From: Elusimicrobia bacterium CG_4_9_14_3_um_filter_62_55
Lineage (GTDB): Bacteria > Elusimicrobiota > Elusimicrobia > UBA1565
Length of the DNA: 49,197 nucleotides
Direction of reading: 5' to 3'
Assembly: GCA_002790095.1 (NCBI GenBank)
Contig: PFUL01000141.1
Coordinates: 1-49,197 of the forward strand
This document shows, piece after piece, positions 1-10,699 of this stretch (position 1 is the stretch's first letter; every line of letters starts with the position of its first letter). A model generated the notes under the pieces. That model saw only the letters and a list, made by a program, of their open reading frames with translations. It searched no databases and was not told where the DNA came from. A program made the translations under genes and the position numbers.

Positions 1-93
1 TAGCCGTGTGAGTCGAATAGCTCATGCACGGTTAGAAAGGGGGGCTCAGGAAACCGGAGGCAGTGCGCCCACCGGCGCCTGAGCCCTACCAAT
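1..93 (+). mobile_element. Group II intron, 3' end (domains V and VI), truncated by window edge
   Basis: Bases 2-33 fold as a group II intron domain V: AGCCGTG (2-8) pairs with CACGGTT (27-33), TGAG (9-12) pairs with CTCA (21-24), a two-base bulge TG lies at 25-26, and the AGC catalytic triad is at 2-4. Bases 39-90 fold as domain VI: GGGCTCAGG (42-50) pairs with CCTGAGCCC (78-86), T87 pairs with G41, A88 is bulged (the expected branch point), and C89-C90 pair with G39-G40. Branch-point distance and the usual AY ending put the 3' splice site near base 93 (AAT). The rest of the intron and any reverse transcriptase gene would lie upstream, outside the window. No T-tract follows, so a terminator is less likely. 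The fold is seen directly; intron identity follows from the known domain V consensus. Confidence 0.78.
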
Positions 94-1240
94 GGAACAC
101 GCCGACGACTTCTCCGAGCTCCTCGACTCTTCTCTTGAAGCCGCGGGCAAGACCTACGCCGTGGGGGATCGCCTGACGGTCGAGATCATCACCTTCGGCG
201 GTGAAGACGCGGTCGTCGCCCTCGGTCCCGGCCAAGAAGGCTTCGTCGCCGCCGCCGAACTCGCCGGACGCGCGTCGGGCGAAACCCTCGATCTCTTCGT
301 CACCTCCGCGAGGCCCGGTGAAATCCGCCTCTCCATCCACCCCACCGACATCAACATCGCCCGGGACCTGCGCGAGGCCTACGAGAACCGCCGTCCCGTC
401 GAGGGCCAAGTCTCGGAGGTCTGCAAGGGAGGCGTGCGGGTGAGGGTGCGCGGAAAGATCGCCTTTTGCCCCATCAGCCAACTGGATTTAAAGCGCGTCG
501 AGACCGGGGCTGAATTCGTCGGCAAGGTTTTGGCGTTTCGCATCACGGAATTCCGAGAGGAGGGCCGCGGGGTCGTGCTCTCGCGCCGGAAACTGCTCGA
601 AGAGGAGCAGGGACTCGCGATCGACGCCTACTTCGCCGAGCACCCCGAAGGTTCGGTCGTCTCCGGCTGTGTGACGCGGCTCGAACCCTTCGGCGCCTTC
701 ATCGAACTGCTGCCGGGCGTCGAAGGTCTCGCCCATGTCTCGGAACTCGCCTGGTCGCGCCTCGAGAAGCCCTCCGATCTCCTCTCGCCCGGACAGACCG
801 TCGCCGTCAAGATTCTCAAGCGGGACACGACGCAAGGACGCCTGAAAGTGTCGCTCTCGCTCAAGCAGGCCGCCGACAGGTCCGCCCCCGGGCCCGTCGA
901 CGATCCCTGGGCCCGCTATGCTCCCGGACAGGCCCTCGAAGGGAAGGTGGCGCGCAAGGAGCCCTACGGACTCTTCGTCGAACTCGAACCGGGAGTCGTC
1001 GGGTTGCTCCATCAATCGCGCACTTTGGACGATCCGGCGTTCGCCCTCGAGCGCCGAAAGGTCGGAGACCGCGTCGCCGTCGAGATCGACGAGGTCCATC
1101 TCTCCGAGCGCCGCATTTCGCTGCGGCTGCCGCGCGACCCGCAAGCCGAGGCCTGGAAAACTCGAGCGGTGGAGGACGGACCGGCGTTCGGTGCGCTCGG
1201 CGAAGGACTGCGCGCCGCGTTCGAGAAGAAGGCCTCCTGA
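92..1240 (+). CDS. S1 domain RNA-binding protein (ribosomal protein S1-like)
   Basis: 382 residues with four consecutive S1 OB-fold repeats at about 20-85, 100-170, 185-262 and 280-350; the third and fourth have the typical cores (PFGAFIELLPGVEGLAHVSE and PYGLFVELEPGVVGLLH). The opening DDFSELLDSSLE resembles the region just before the first S1 repeat of ribosomal protein S1, so little or nothing is missing at the N-terminus. S1 proteins bind single-stranded mRNA and help 30S initiation; four repeats is fewer than the six of the E. coli protein. The ATG at 92 has no ribosome-binding site of its own and overlaps the predicted 3' end of a group II intron, so the native start may lie in an exon outside the window. 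The downstream gene is convergent. Confidence 0.85.
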   Translation: MEHADDFSELLDSSLEAAGKTYAVGDRLTVEIITFGGEDAVVALGPGQEGFVAAAELAGRASGETLDLFVTSARPGEIRLSIHPTDINIARDLREAYENRRPVEGQVSEVCKGGVRVRVRGKIAFCPISQLDLKRVETGAEFVGKVLAFRITEFREEGRGVVLSRRKLLEEEQGLAIDAYFAEHPEGSVVSGCVTRLEPFGAFIELLPGVEGLAHVSELAWSRLEKPSDLLSPGQTVAVKILKRDTTQGRLKVSLSLKQAADRSAPGPVDDPWARYAPGQALEGKVARKEPYGLFVELEPGVVGLLHQSRTLDDPAFALERRKVGDRVAVEIDEVHLSERRISLRLPRDPQAEAWKTRAVEDGPAFGALGEGLRAAFEKKAS

Positions 1241-1246
1241 ACGATA

Positions 1247-1318
1247 GGGTGTCAGACCGTTACTTTGTCCTTTTCAGGGTCGTCGATGCAAAAGTGACAA
1301 AGTGACGGCCTGACACCC
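1247..1318. repeat. 72-bp imperfect palindrome (REP/MITE-like) between convergent genes
   Basis: Arms at 1247-1269 and 1296-1318 are 23 bases each and complementary at 21 of 23 positions, around a 26-base spacer. The outer sequence is GGGTGTCAG...CTGACACCC. It fills the space between the S1 gene (stop 1240) and lptB (stop 1320, minus). It could act as a two-way terminator, but the long GC-poor core and the GTGTCAG ends resemble dispersed REP or MITE elements mobilised by Y1/RAYT transposases. No transposase is present in the window and I noticed no second copy. Confidence 0.7.
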
Positions 1319-1319
1319 A

Positions 1320-2039
1320 TTAAATTTGGAAATCTTCGCCCAGGTAGATCTCCCGGGCTTTCGCGTCGTTGATCAGGTCCTGCGAGGTTCCGTCGAGCAG
1401 GATCTTTCCGTCGAAGATGAGATACGCGCGGTCGATGATCGGCAGGGTTTCGCGCACGTTGTGGTCGGTGATCAGCACCCCGATGCCCGAATTCTTCAGC
1501 TTGAAAATCATCTGCTTCAACTCGCCCACGGTGATCGGGTCGATGCCCACGAACGGTTCGTCGAGGAGAATGATCTTCGGGTTCTGAATCATGGCGCGCG
1601 CCACTTCCAGGCGGCGCTTCTCTCCGCCGGAAAGCGTCCACGCCTCCTGGCCCTGGAGCCGCCAGAGCCCGAATTCTTCCAGCAGGGACTTGGCCTTCGC
1701 GCGCTGCTCTTCTTCGTCGGGGATTGTGCGCTCTAGAATCGCCCGGAGATTCTCTTCCACGGTCAGTCCCTGGAACACTGTGGGCTCCTGGGCGAGGTAG
1801 CCCAGGCCTTTGCGGGCGCGCTGGTACATGGGCTGATCGGTCACATCGTGGTCGTCGATGCGGATGGCGCCGCCTTCCGGATGGAGGAAGCCCACCAAGC
1901 TGTAGAAGGTCGTGGTTTTTCCGGCTCCGTTGGGTCCCAACAGGCCGACGATCTCGCCCGAGCGCACGCGCAGCGAGACTCCCTTGACCACCTGGCGGTG
2001 GCCGTAATTCTTAATGATACCGTCGGCGATCAGGTCCAT
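1320..2039 (-). CDS. lptB: LPS export ABC transporter ATP-binding protein LptB
   Basis: 239 residues from the ATG at 2039. It powers extraction of lipopolysaccharide from the inner membrane together with LptF/LptG (not in this window) and pushes it along the Lpt bridge. Visible motifs: Walker A GPNGAGKTT at 35-43, Q-loop LAQEPTVF, signature LSGGEKRRLEVARAM, Walker B IILLDEPFVGID and switch His in ITDHNV. Length matches LptB. An in-frame ATG at 2069 would add ten residues but its GGGAG abuts the codon, so 2039 is preferred. The start overlaps the end of lptA by 29 bases, which suggests coupled translation. It is the last gene of the minus-strand run. Confidence 0.95.
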   Translation of the reverse strand: MDLIADGIIKNYGHRQVVKGVSLRVRSGEIVGLLGPNGAGKTTTFYSLVGFLHPEGGAIRIDDHDVTDQPMYQRARKGLGYLAQEPTVFQGLTVEENLRAILERTIPDEEEQRAKAKSLLEEFGLWRLQGQEAWTLSGGEKRRLEVARAMIQNPKIILLDEPFVGIDPITVGELKQMIFKLKNSGIGVLITDHNVRETLPIIDRAYLIFDGKILLDGTSQDLINDAKAREIYLGEDFQI

Positions 2040-2706
2040 CGAAAAATATCCACCCCCGGGCGCGTCCATCTCCCGTCACTTTGCGCCGTCCGCCGCCCAG
2101 ATCCCGGGCGGTAATCGAGTCCGCCTGCACCGCCGACGCCCACGAGGGCTCCCGTCCGGTGAGGACCGGGCGGCGCCCGGTCAAAGTCAAAAGGCGCGCC
2201 GCGTGCAGGTACTCCGCGCGTTCGGCGCGTAGGGTGCCGCGCGGGTCGTTGAGCGCCACCTCGCCCTCAAGGAGAAGGCGCTCCTCGCGCAAGCTCCAGG
2301 AAATCAGGCGCGCTCGGCCCGTTCCCGGAGTCCCGCCGTCGGGGGGAGTGCGCGCGAGGTCCACGCGCTCTGCGCCGCGCATCCACCCGTTGCCGGAATT
2401 CTCGTCGTGCCGGGCCGTCTTTCCCGCGGCCTCCAGCCAAGATCCGTCGCGCAGCAATTGACGCGCCCGAACGTTTCCTTCGGCCTCGAACAGCCCCCGT
2501 TCGTGATCGTAGCGCGCCCGATCGGCGCTCAGCACCCGGTCGGATTTAATGTAGCGCACGTCTCCCTCGAAAATCTCCACCTGATGGGGCTTTCGCAGGA
2601 TGCGCCAGCTCGCGCTCTTTACGCGGGCGCCGATCAGTTCCGGATCGCGCGCGGAGATCTTGGACGCAAGGACGGCCAGCAGAAACAGCGCGAACGCGGT
2701 CCTCAC
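2011..2706 (-). CDS. lptA: LptA/OstA-like periplasmic LPS transport protein
   Basis: About 231 residues from a GTG at 2706 that overlaps the lptC stop (GTGA). The N-terminus VRTAFALFLLAVLASKISAR is a signal peptide. The body has OstA-type jelly-roll strands: VEIFEGDVRYIKSDRVLSAD, then GLFEAEGNVRARQ, then LLLEGEVALNDPRGTLRAE, the alternating pattern of G-x-V and A-D-x-A elements seen in LptA and the LptD N-terminal domain. LptA forms the periplasmic bridge that carries LPS to the outer membrane. The position between lptC and lptB is the standard order. The same frame stays open upstream to 3063, but that part lies across lptC and has shadow-like composition. Confidence 0.85.
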   Translation of the reverse strand: MRTAFALFLLAVLASKISARDPELIGARVKSASWRILRKPHQVEIFEGDVRYIKSDRVLSADRARYDHERGLFEAEGNVRARQLLRDGSWLEAAGKTARHDENSGNGWMRGAERVDLARTPPDGGTPGTGRARLISWSLREERLLLEGEVALNDPRGTLRAERAEYLHAARLLTLTGRRPVLTGREPSWASAVQADSITARDLGGGRRKVTGDGRARGWIFFDGPDRRRYH

Positions 2707-3206
2707 CGGAGAAGCGTCTCCTGCTCGCGGATCGTGATGTCGCTGAGAGCCGCGTCGGCGACGAGGCCGCGGCCGCGGACGCGGGCGTCGGGGCGCTCGA
2801 TCAAAACGACGTCCTCGGTGCGAAATCGTTCGTCCTTGGAGGAGTAGTCCAAGCGGTCGGTGCTCAAGCGGGTCTTCTCCTTGATCGCGACGATCACAAC
2901 GGAGCCCTCCAAGCGAACGTCGTTGCTTCCGGCCTCGACGACTCCTGAGTCCGCGTTCGCGGTGGTCGCGTGTACGCCCTTGCTGAAGAAGCGAATCTCG
3001 GGCTTCTCGATCACGGCGCCTCCCTCCAAGCGAAGACGGGCCCTCGGGGAACTCAATTCCCAAACCTTCTCGCCCCCGCTGGTGCGCGTCATCGTGAAGC
3101 CTTCCATCTGCTGGCTCGGCGGGGCTTGCCCGGCGGGTTCGGTGGGCGAACAGCCGGCCGAGAGGAGGGCGAGGGCGAGCAAAGACCCGGTCAGTCCTTG
3201 AGCCAA
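2703..3206 (-). CDS. lptC: LptC-like LPS export lipoprotein
   Basis: About 167 residues if read from the TTG at 3206. The N-terminus LTGSLLALALLSAGC is a lipoprotein signal with a lipobox (LSAGC), unusual because E. coli LptC is held by a transmembrane helix. The body contains repeated LptC/OstA-like segments such as VHATTANADSGVVEAG and VRLEGSVVI. LptC receives LPS from the LptBFG extractor and passes it to LptA. The start is uncertain: TTG 3206 lies inside the preceding zinc-ribbon gene, and a CTG at its stop (CTGA) is an alternative. Identification rests on the lipobox, the OstA-like repeats and the lptC-lptA-lptB order. Confidence 0.75.
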   Translation of the reverse strand: MAQGLTGSLLALALLSAGCSPTEPAGQAPPSQQMEGFTMTRTSGGEKVWELSSPRARLRLEGGAVIEKPEIRFFSKGVHATTANADSGVVEAGSNDVRLEGSVVIVAIKEKTRLSTDRLDYSSKDERFRTEDVVLIERPDARVRGRGLVADAALSDITIREQETLLR

Positions 3207-3432
3207 GGGGTGATCTCCGGGGGCAGTTTCCGGATGTGGAACGGCTCCGGCATCTTGCGGAGCGCGAAACTCACCGTGAAATAAGCGATCACCAAAACCG
3301 TGTAGATCACGCTGAGCGCGCGGGCGTGCCAGCGCCAATCGGGGAACCAGGCGGGGGGGATGCTTAGGTCGCGTCCGCATTTGCGGCAGGCCTCGGCCGC
3401 CTCTTTGTTTTCCTGCGCGCAATTAGGACATT

Positions 3433-3436
<4 letters not shown>
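3191..3436 (-). CDS. Small zinc-ribbon membrane protein of unknown function
   Basis: 81 residues. Starts with a zinc ribbon, CPNC at 3-6 and CRKC about ten residues later, followed by one transmembrane helix (ALSVIYTVLVIAYFTVSFAL) and a short tail. The start ATG overlaps the kdsA stop (ATGA), and its end overlaps the start of lptC. A cytoplasmic zinc ribbon next to one membrane helix suggests an inner-membrane adaptor. Its position between KDO synthesis and Lpt transport genes suggests, but does not show, a role in envelope biogenesis. I do not recognise a named family. Confidence 0.8.
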
Positions 3437-6655
<3,219 letters not shown>

Positions 6656-6659
<4 letters not shown>

Positions 6660-7648
6660 AGGCGCCTCCGGAGTTCGGGGACGGAGATCGTGGCGGTGCC
6701 GAGCTTGCCCACCGCGATCCCCGCGGCCAGATTGGCGAGACAGGCGGCCTCTTCCAACCGGGACCCGGACGCCAGCGCGAGGGCGAGCGTGCTGATCACG
6801 GTGTCGCCCGCGCCGGTCACGTCGAACACCTCGCGGGCTTCCGTGGGGATATGCCAGATCCGGGGGGGGGAGCTCTCGAACAGAGTCATTCCCCGCTCCC
6901 CGCGCGTGATCAGCACCGACCGGAGCTTTAGGCGGTTTAGGATTTTCCCGCCGAGTTCCGCCACCGAGGCGTCGTCCTCGCGCACCGGGAGGCCCATCCC
7001 GCTGAACGCCTCGTTGAGATTCGGCGTCATGCAGTCCACGCCCCGATAACGCAGGAAATGTTCGATTTTCGGATCCACCAAAACCGGGATCTTGGCCCGG
7101 CGCGCGGCCTTGAGCGCCTGGGCGACGGCGGTCTTGGTGATGATGCCCTTGCCGTAATCGGAGATAATCAGGGCGTGCGCCTGGGGAAGCGCCGCTTCCA
7201 GCCGCGCCATCAAATCGCGATGGGAGGCGGGGCTTAAGGGGGTCAAGGTCTCCCGGTCGAAGCGCACGACCTGTTGGTGATCGGCCACCACTCGGGTCTT
7301 CTTCGTGGTCACGCGGTTCGCGTCGAGCACGACGCCGCGCGTGTCGACGCCGCGCTCTTCCAAATCCCGCATCAAATGACTCCCCTGCAAATCGTCGCCG
7401 ATCGTGCTGAACACGGAAACCTTGGCTTCAAGGGAGGCGAGGTTGCTGCAGACGTTGCCCGAACCGCCGGGCATATGGGAATCCTCGGTCACCGCGACGA
7501 CGGGGACGGGAGCTTCGGGGGAGATGCGGCGCACCTTCCCGCGGATGAAGTGATCGAGCATCAGGTCGCCGAGGACAAGAATCCGCTTATCCCGGAACCG
7601 GGAAAGCAAAGTGCGAAGGCGTTTCGGCGACGGTCGGACGGTCTTCAT
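6656..7648 (-). CDS. rfaE1: D-glycero-beta-D-manno-heptose-7-phosphate kinase (HldE kinase domain / RfaE1)
   Basis: 330 residues from ATG 7648. PfkB/ribokinase family. Phosphorylates heptose-7-phosphate at C1 for ADP-heptose synthesis. Diagnostic stretches: SPEAPVPVVAV, MPGGSGNVCSNLASL, VVRFDRE, SDYGKGIIT, DPKIEHFLRY, TPNLNEA and the catalytic loop DVTGAGDTV. Only the kinase half of HldE is present; the adenylyltransferase half (RfaE2) is not in the window. A TTG directly before the ATG could also serve. No Shine-Dalgarno is visible, and an extended -10 element lies just upstream, giving a leader of only about eight bases. It heads the block down to lptB. Confidence 0.93.
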
Positions 7649-7662
7649 CAAAATCGCTTTGA

Positions 7663-7671
7663 ATTATAACA
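7663..7671 (-). promoter_or_regulatory. Extended -10 promoter for the kinase-to-lptB block
   Basis: The minus strand reads TGTTATAAT: a perfect -10 hexamer with the TGn extension. No good -35 is seen, as is usual for extended -10 promoters. Transcription should begin near 7656, about eight bases before the kinase ATG at 7648. The short gap also holds a strong hairpin, so this is the clearest transcription boundary inside the long run. Confidence 0.7.
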
Positions 7672-7691
7672 AAAACGGTAAACGGAAACGC

Positions 7692-7711
7692 TTACGCCCC
7701 GAGGGGCGTAA
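7692..7711 (-). terminator. Strong hairpin after the membrane TPR gene
   Basis: TTACGCCCC (7692-7700) and GGGGCGTAA (7703-7711) are perfectly complementary around a two-base centre, eleven bases past the stop of the upstream gene. On the minus strand the following sequence is GCGTTTCCGTTTACCG, T-rich but not a clean T-run, so termination may be partial. It lies just before the extended -10 promoter. Confidence 0.5.
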
Positions 7712-7721
7712 ACTTCGCCGT

Positions 7722-9341
7722 TCATTTTCCGATCAGCCCCTTATTCGCCGCCTGCATCACCTCGAGCGTCTTCTTGCGAAACGCCCCTGCGGCGGGACTC
7801 TCGGGAATGCGGTCCAAGGCGGCTCGGCAGTACTCCATCGTCTCGCGGAAACGGCTCCGGTTGTAGGCCAAAATCGCGCGTTTGAGCGGCGGGATGAACC
7901 AAGACGGAAGAACCGTCCCGGCCTCGGCGTAGTAGGCGTCGGCCCGTTCAAAGCCGCCAAGCAGTTCCTGCGCGTCGCCGGCCGCGGCCAAGAGCGCGGC
8001 GCGCTCCGCGGGCGCCGCTTCGAGTCTCAGCAGCGATTCCAGCAACGCCGCCGCCTCCTTCCCGTGCCCGAGCCTCAGGTGCAGCACGGCTTCCACATAG
8101 GCCGGGGGCTGAACGAAGGACAATCCGGGAGCGTCGAAGCGGGTCTGAAACGAGGACCCCGGCAGCGGCGAGATCTTATAAAGGCGCAGCGCTTCTTCGT
8201 ACTTGCCGGTGCGCGCAAGTTCCTGGGTCAGGAGGCCCCACGCGCGCGGATTCTTCGGCGCGTTCTCTACGGCGCCGCGATAGAGGCCTTCGGGAATCCG
8301 GTACTCGGCGGTGCGGGCGACTGCCGCGGCACCCCAGGCCGTTGCGAGCGCGGCGAGCAGCCAGCGCGAACGGGGACCATAGAACGAGGCGGCGAGCAGC
8401 AGCGCGAGCGGCGCGGCGGCGGCATACAAATAGCGGTCGGCGACCGGCGAGTAGTTCGCAAACGGGATGAGATGCAAAGCCGGCAGCAGTGCGATGGGAA
8501 ACCAAAGCCAAAGAAACCAAATGCGGGGACGCGGGAAACTCCAGACGGCCCCCACCGCCCAGAGCGCCGCGGCCCAGCCCCAGCCCGCGGGGGCGGCGCG
8601 TTCAAGCGACAGCGGCCAAGGGAACACGGCAAGGCGCAAATACCAGCCGAAGCTCTCCACGGGACAAGCCGCGACGGCCTCCGGCGCCGGGGGGAGCGCC
8701 AAGATAAGGAATCGGTAGACGAGATACGCCGCCGCGACGGCGCTCAGCACACCGAAGCGGCGGCGCACGGCGCCGGGATCGCGCGAGGGCTCGACCCATT
8801 CCGAAAGCAGAATCAGCGGCAGGGCCGCGAGCGCGCTCTCCTTCGCGAGCAGGCCCAAGGTCAACGCGACGGCGGTGTAAAACGGCCGTTCGCGCCGCCA
8901 TAGGGTCAGCGCCGCGAGCGTGGTCGAGGCCGCGATCAGGTGCCCGTGAAACGAGGCGATCGCGACCGCCTCTACCGCGGGGGGAAACAAGACGAACAGC
9001 AGCCCCGCGGCGAAGGCCCCGTCGGGCTTTAAGCCGAGCCGCCGTCCGACGGCGCACAGCAGCAATCCGTTCGCGGCGTGCAGGGCGACGGCGAACACGC
9101 GAAGTCCGACGGGGTCGCCGGAGAACAAGATCTGCAGCGCGGTGACCAACGGCTGGAACGAGCGCTCCCCGGTCAGCGCGAAATAGTGCCGGGAGACGAG
9201 GTCGCCCCAGTCCAGCGCGCGTTGGGCGGCGAGAAAGACGGCGTCGTCGTACACGGGCGGCGAGCCCGGGATCAGCGCGTACACGAGCGCCGCCGCGGCA
9301 AACAGCGGCAGGGCTTCGAAGAGGCGCCGCCGAAGCGTCAC
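7722..9341 (-). CDS. Polytopic membrane protein with C-terminal TPR-like repeats (GT-C / TMTC-like)
   Basis: About 539 residues from a GTG at 9341 overlapping the previous stop (GTGA). Roughly the first 360 residues hold about nine or ten hydrophobic helices with short loops, including an early acidic YDDAVFL in the first loop, the layout of GT-C mannosyl-type transferases. The remainder is soluble and TPR-like (NAPKNPRAWGLLTQELARTG, AAGDAQELLGGFERADAYYA). This matches bacterial TMTC-like proteins, which use lipid-linked sugars and act outside the inner membrane. Its place at the end of the LPS-core block suggests modification of LPS or a surface protein; the substrate cannot be read from sequence. 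Confidence 0.75.
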   Translation of the reverse strand: MTLRRRLFEALPLFAAAALVYALIPGSPPVYDDAVFLAAQRALDWGDLVSRHYFALTGERSFQPLVTALQILFSGDPVGLRVFAVALHAANGLLLCAVGRRLGLKPDGAFAAGLLFVLFPPAVEAVAIASFHGHLIAASTTLAALTLWRRERPFYTAVALTLGLLAKESALAALPLILLSEWVEPSRDPGAVRRRFGVLSAVAAAYLVYRFLILALPPAPEAVAACPVESFGWYLRLAVFPWPLSLERAAPAGWGWAAALWAVGAVWSFPRPRIWFLWLWFPIALLPALHLIPFANYSPVADRYLYAAAAPLALLLAASFYGPRSRWLLAALATAWGAAAVARTAEYRIPEGLYRGAVENAPKNPRAWGLLTQELARTGKYEEALRLYKISPLPGSSFQTRFDAPGLSFVQPPAYVEAVLHLRLGHGKEAAALLESLLRLEAAPAERAALLAAAGDAQELLGGFERADAYYAEAGTVLPSWFIPPLKRAILAYNRSRFRETMEYCRAALDRIPESPAAGAFRKKTLEVMQAANKGLIGK

Positions 9342-10699
9342 GGCTTTTTGGGAATCTCTTTGAGGTAGCAGCTGATGTGGCCGAAGATGATTTCGACCTT
9401 CATGAGCACCGGAATATGCCGCTCGTCGTCGGTCAGCCACACCTGGAGGCGCTTGCCCTTCTGAATGAAAATACCCTCGTCGCGCAGCATCGGCTCCACG
9501 AGAACGGTCTTCACCCAACGGTCGTTCATCCGGATGCGCTGCTTCCGGTGCACCTTGACCACGAGGGGCCAGGTCTTCTTCGTGTTGACGTCGAGGACGA
9601 TCTCATCGCCGACCTCGAGTTTTTTCGGCCGGATGAAATACAGACTGGAGAGAATGTCCTGGACGGGGTCGAGAAGTTCGCCGTTCGAATAGGAAAAGGA
9701 GCCGTCTTCGTTCACGCGCTTGGACAGCCAGGATTGCTTCGCGTAGTCGAAGATCACCCACTCGTCTCGGAAAAAATTTCCTTCGCGCAGCTTCTTTGAG
9801 TAGCCGAGCGAGACAAGATCCGACGCGCGCAGCCAGCTCTCGTTGATGTCGCGCACCTTGTAAATCTTGTCGGCGAACGGCGCCGTCCGGGCGCGCGAGA
9901 CGATGTGGTAGGCCTGTTCGCCGTTGAACGCGACGACCTCTTTCACTTCCATCGTGGCCTCGCCCATCGAAAACACGCCCCACTTCACCTCGAACTCCAA
10001 ATGCTCGGGGAACCAGGGAACGGCGGGGGCGCTCGCGGGCGCGGCCGTCTCGCCGCCGACCAGCGCCTCCGGCGAGGGGATCGTCGCGCTGCTGATCGGG
10101 ATTCCCGCCCGGGCCGGTAGGGCCAACGCGGCGGCCAAGGCGAGATGCTTCACGATCCAGCGCGCCGCTTGGAGCAGGCCCCGTGCCTCGTGCGTCGGCC
10201 GGATTTTCCGGCCGTAGCGCGCCCGCTGGTCGCGCCCGTGTCCCGTTTGGAGCAGGACCGTCGCCGCGCCGAGCGCGCGTCCCAAATCCACGTCGGCCTT
10301 CTTGTCGCCCACGACCGCCGCCCCTTCGAGGGTCAGGCCCAAATCTCGGGCGGCGCGCTTGGCCAGGGACGGGTTCGGCTTGCGGCAGCGGCAGCCCTCG
10401 TCCGGCCGGTGCGGACAGAAATAAATCCCGTCGAGTTTCGCGCCTCGGGCGGTCAGTTCGCGCTTGAGGCGGGCGTGGATGCGGTCGAGAACGGCACGCG
10501 TCAGGTAGCCGCGGCCCAAGCCGCTTTGATTGGAAACGACGACCAGACGAAAGCCGGCCGCGCGCAGCAATTTGAGCGCCGCGGGCGTGTCCCGGTAGAG
10601 GCGAAGGGATTCCGGGCGCGTGAGGTAATGCCCCGGGCGGTCGTGAATCAAGGTTCCGTCGCGGTCCAAAAAAACGACGCGCGCGCGTTTGCCGTTCAT
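9338..10699 (-). CDS. gmhB: GmhB phosphatase continuous with a secreted DUF3108 domain
   Basis: 453 residues in one open frame. Residues 1-180 are D-glycero-D-manno-heptose-1,7-bisphosphate 7-phosphatase (HAD family): FLDRDGT with Asp12 and Asp14, VVVSNQSGLGRG, the zinc loop CPHRPDEGCRCRKPNP and VVGDKKADVD. Residues 183-199 form a signal-peptide-like stretch (VKHLALAAALALPARAG), and from about 225 to the end there is a DUF3108 domain, which is normally exported. No stop codon separates the parts. Either it is a true fusion anchored by an internal helix, or ribosomes restart at the GTG at 10153, which has only a weak GGAT before it and would give a 271-residue exported protein. The ATG overlaps the lpxK stop (ATGA). 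Confidence 0.85.
   Translation of the reverse strand: MNGKRARVVFLDRDGTLIHDRPGHYLTRPESLRLYRDTPAALKLLRAAGFRLVVVSNQSGLGRGYLTRAVLDRIHARLKRELTARGAKLDGIYFCPHRPDEGCRCRKPNPSLAKRAARDLGLTLEGAAVVGDKKADVDLGRALGAATVLLQTGHGRDQRARYGRKIRPTHEARGLLQAARWIVKHLALAAALALPARAGIPISSATIPSPEALVGGETAAPASAPAVPWFPEHLEFEVKWGVFSMGEATMEVKEVVAFNGEQAYHIVSRARTAPFADKIYKVRDINESWLRASDLVSLGYSKKLREGNFFRDEWVIFDYAKQSWLSKRVNEDGSFSYSNGELLDPVQDILSSLYFIRPKKLEVGDEIVLDVNTKKTWPLVVKVHRKQRIRMNDRWVKTVLVEPMLRDEGIFIQKGKRLQVWLTDDERHIPVLMKVEIIFGHISCYLKEIPKKP

Noticed and set aside
1-90. Hairpin at 42-86 as a rho-independent terminator
   Set aside because: There is no T-run after it, and the adjoining domain V fold and bulged A fit a group II intron better.
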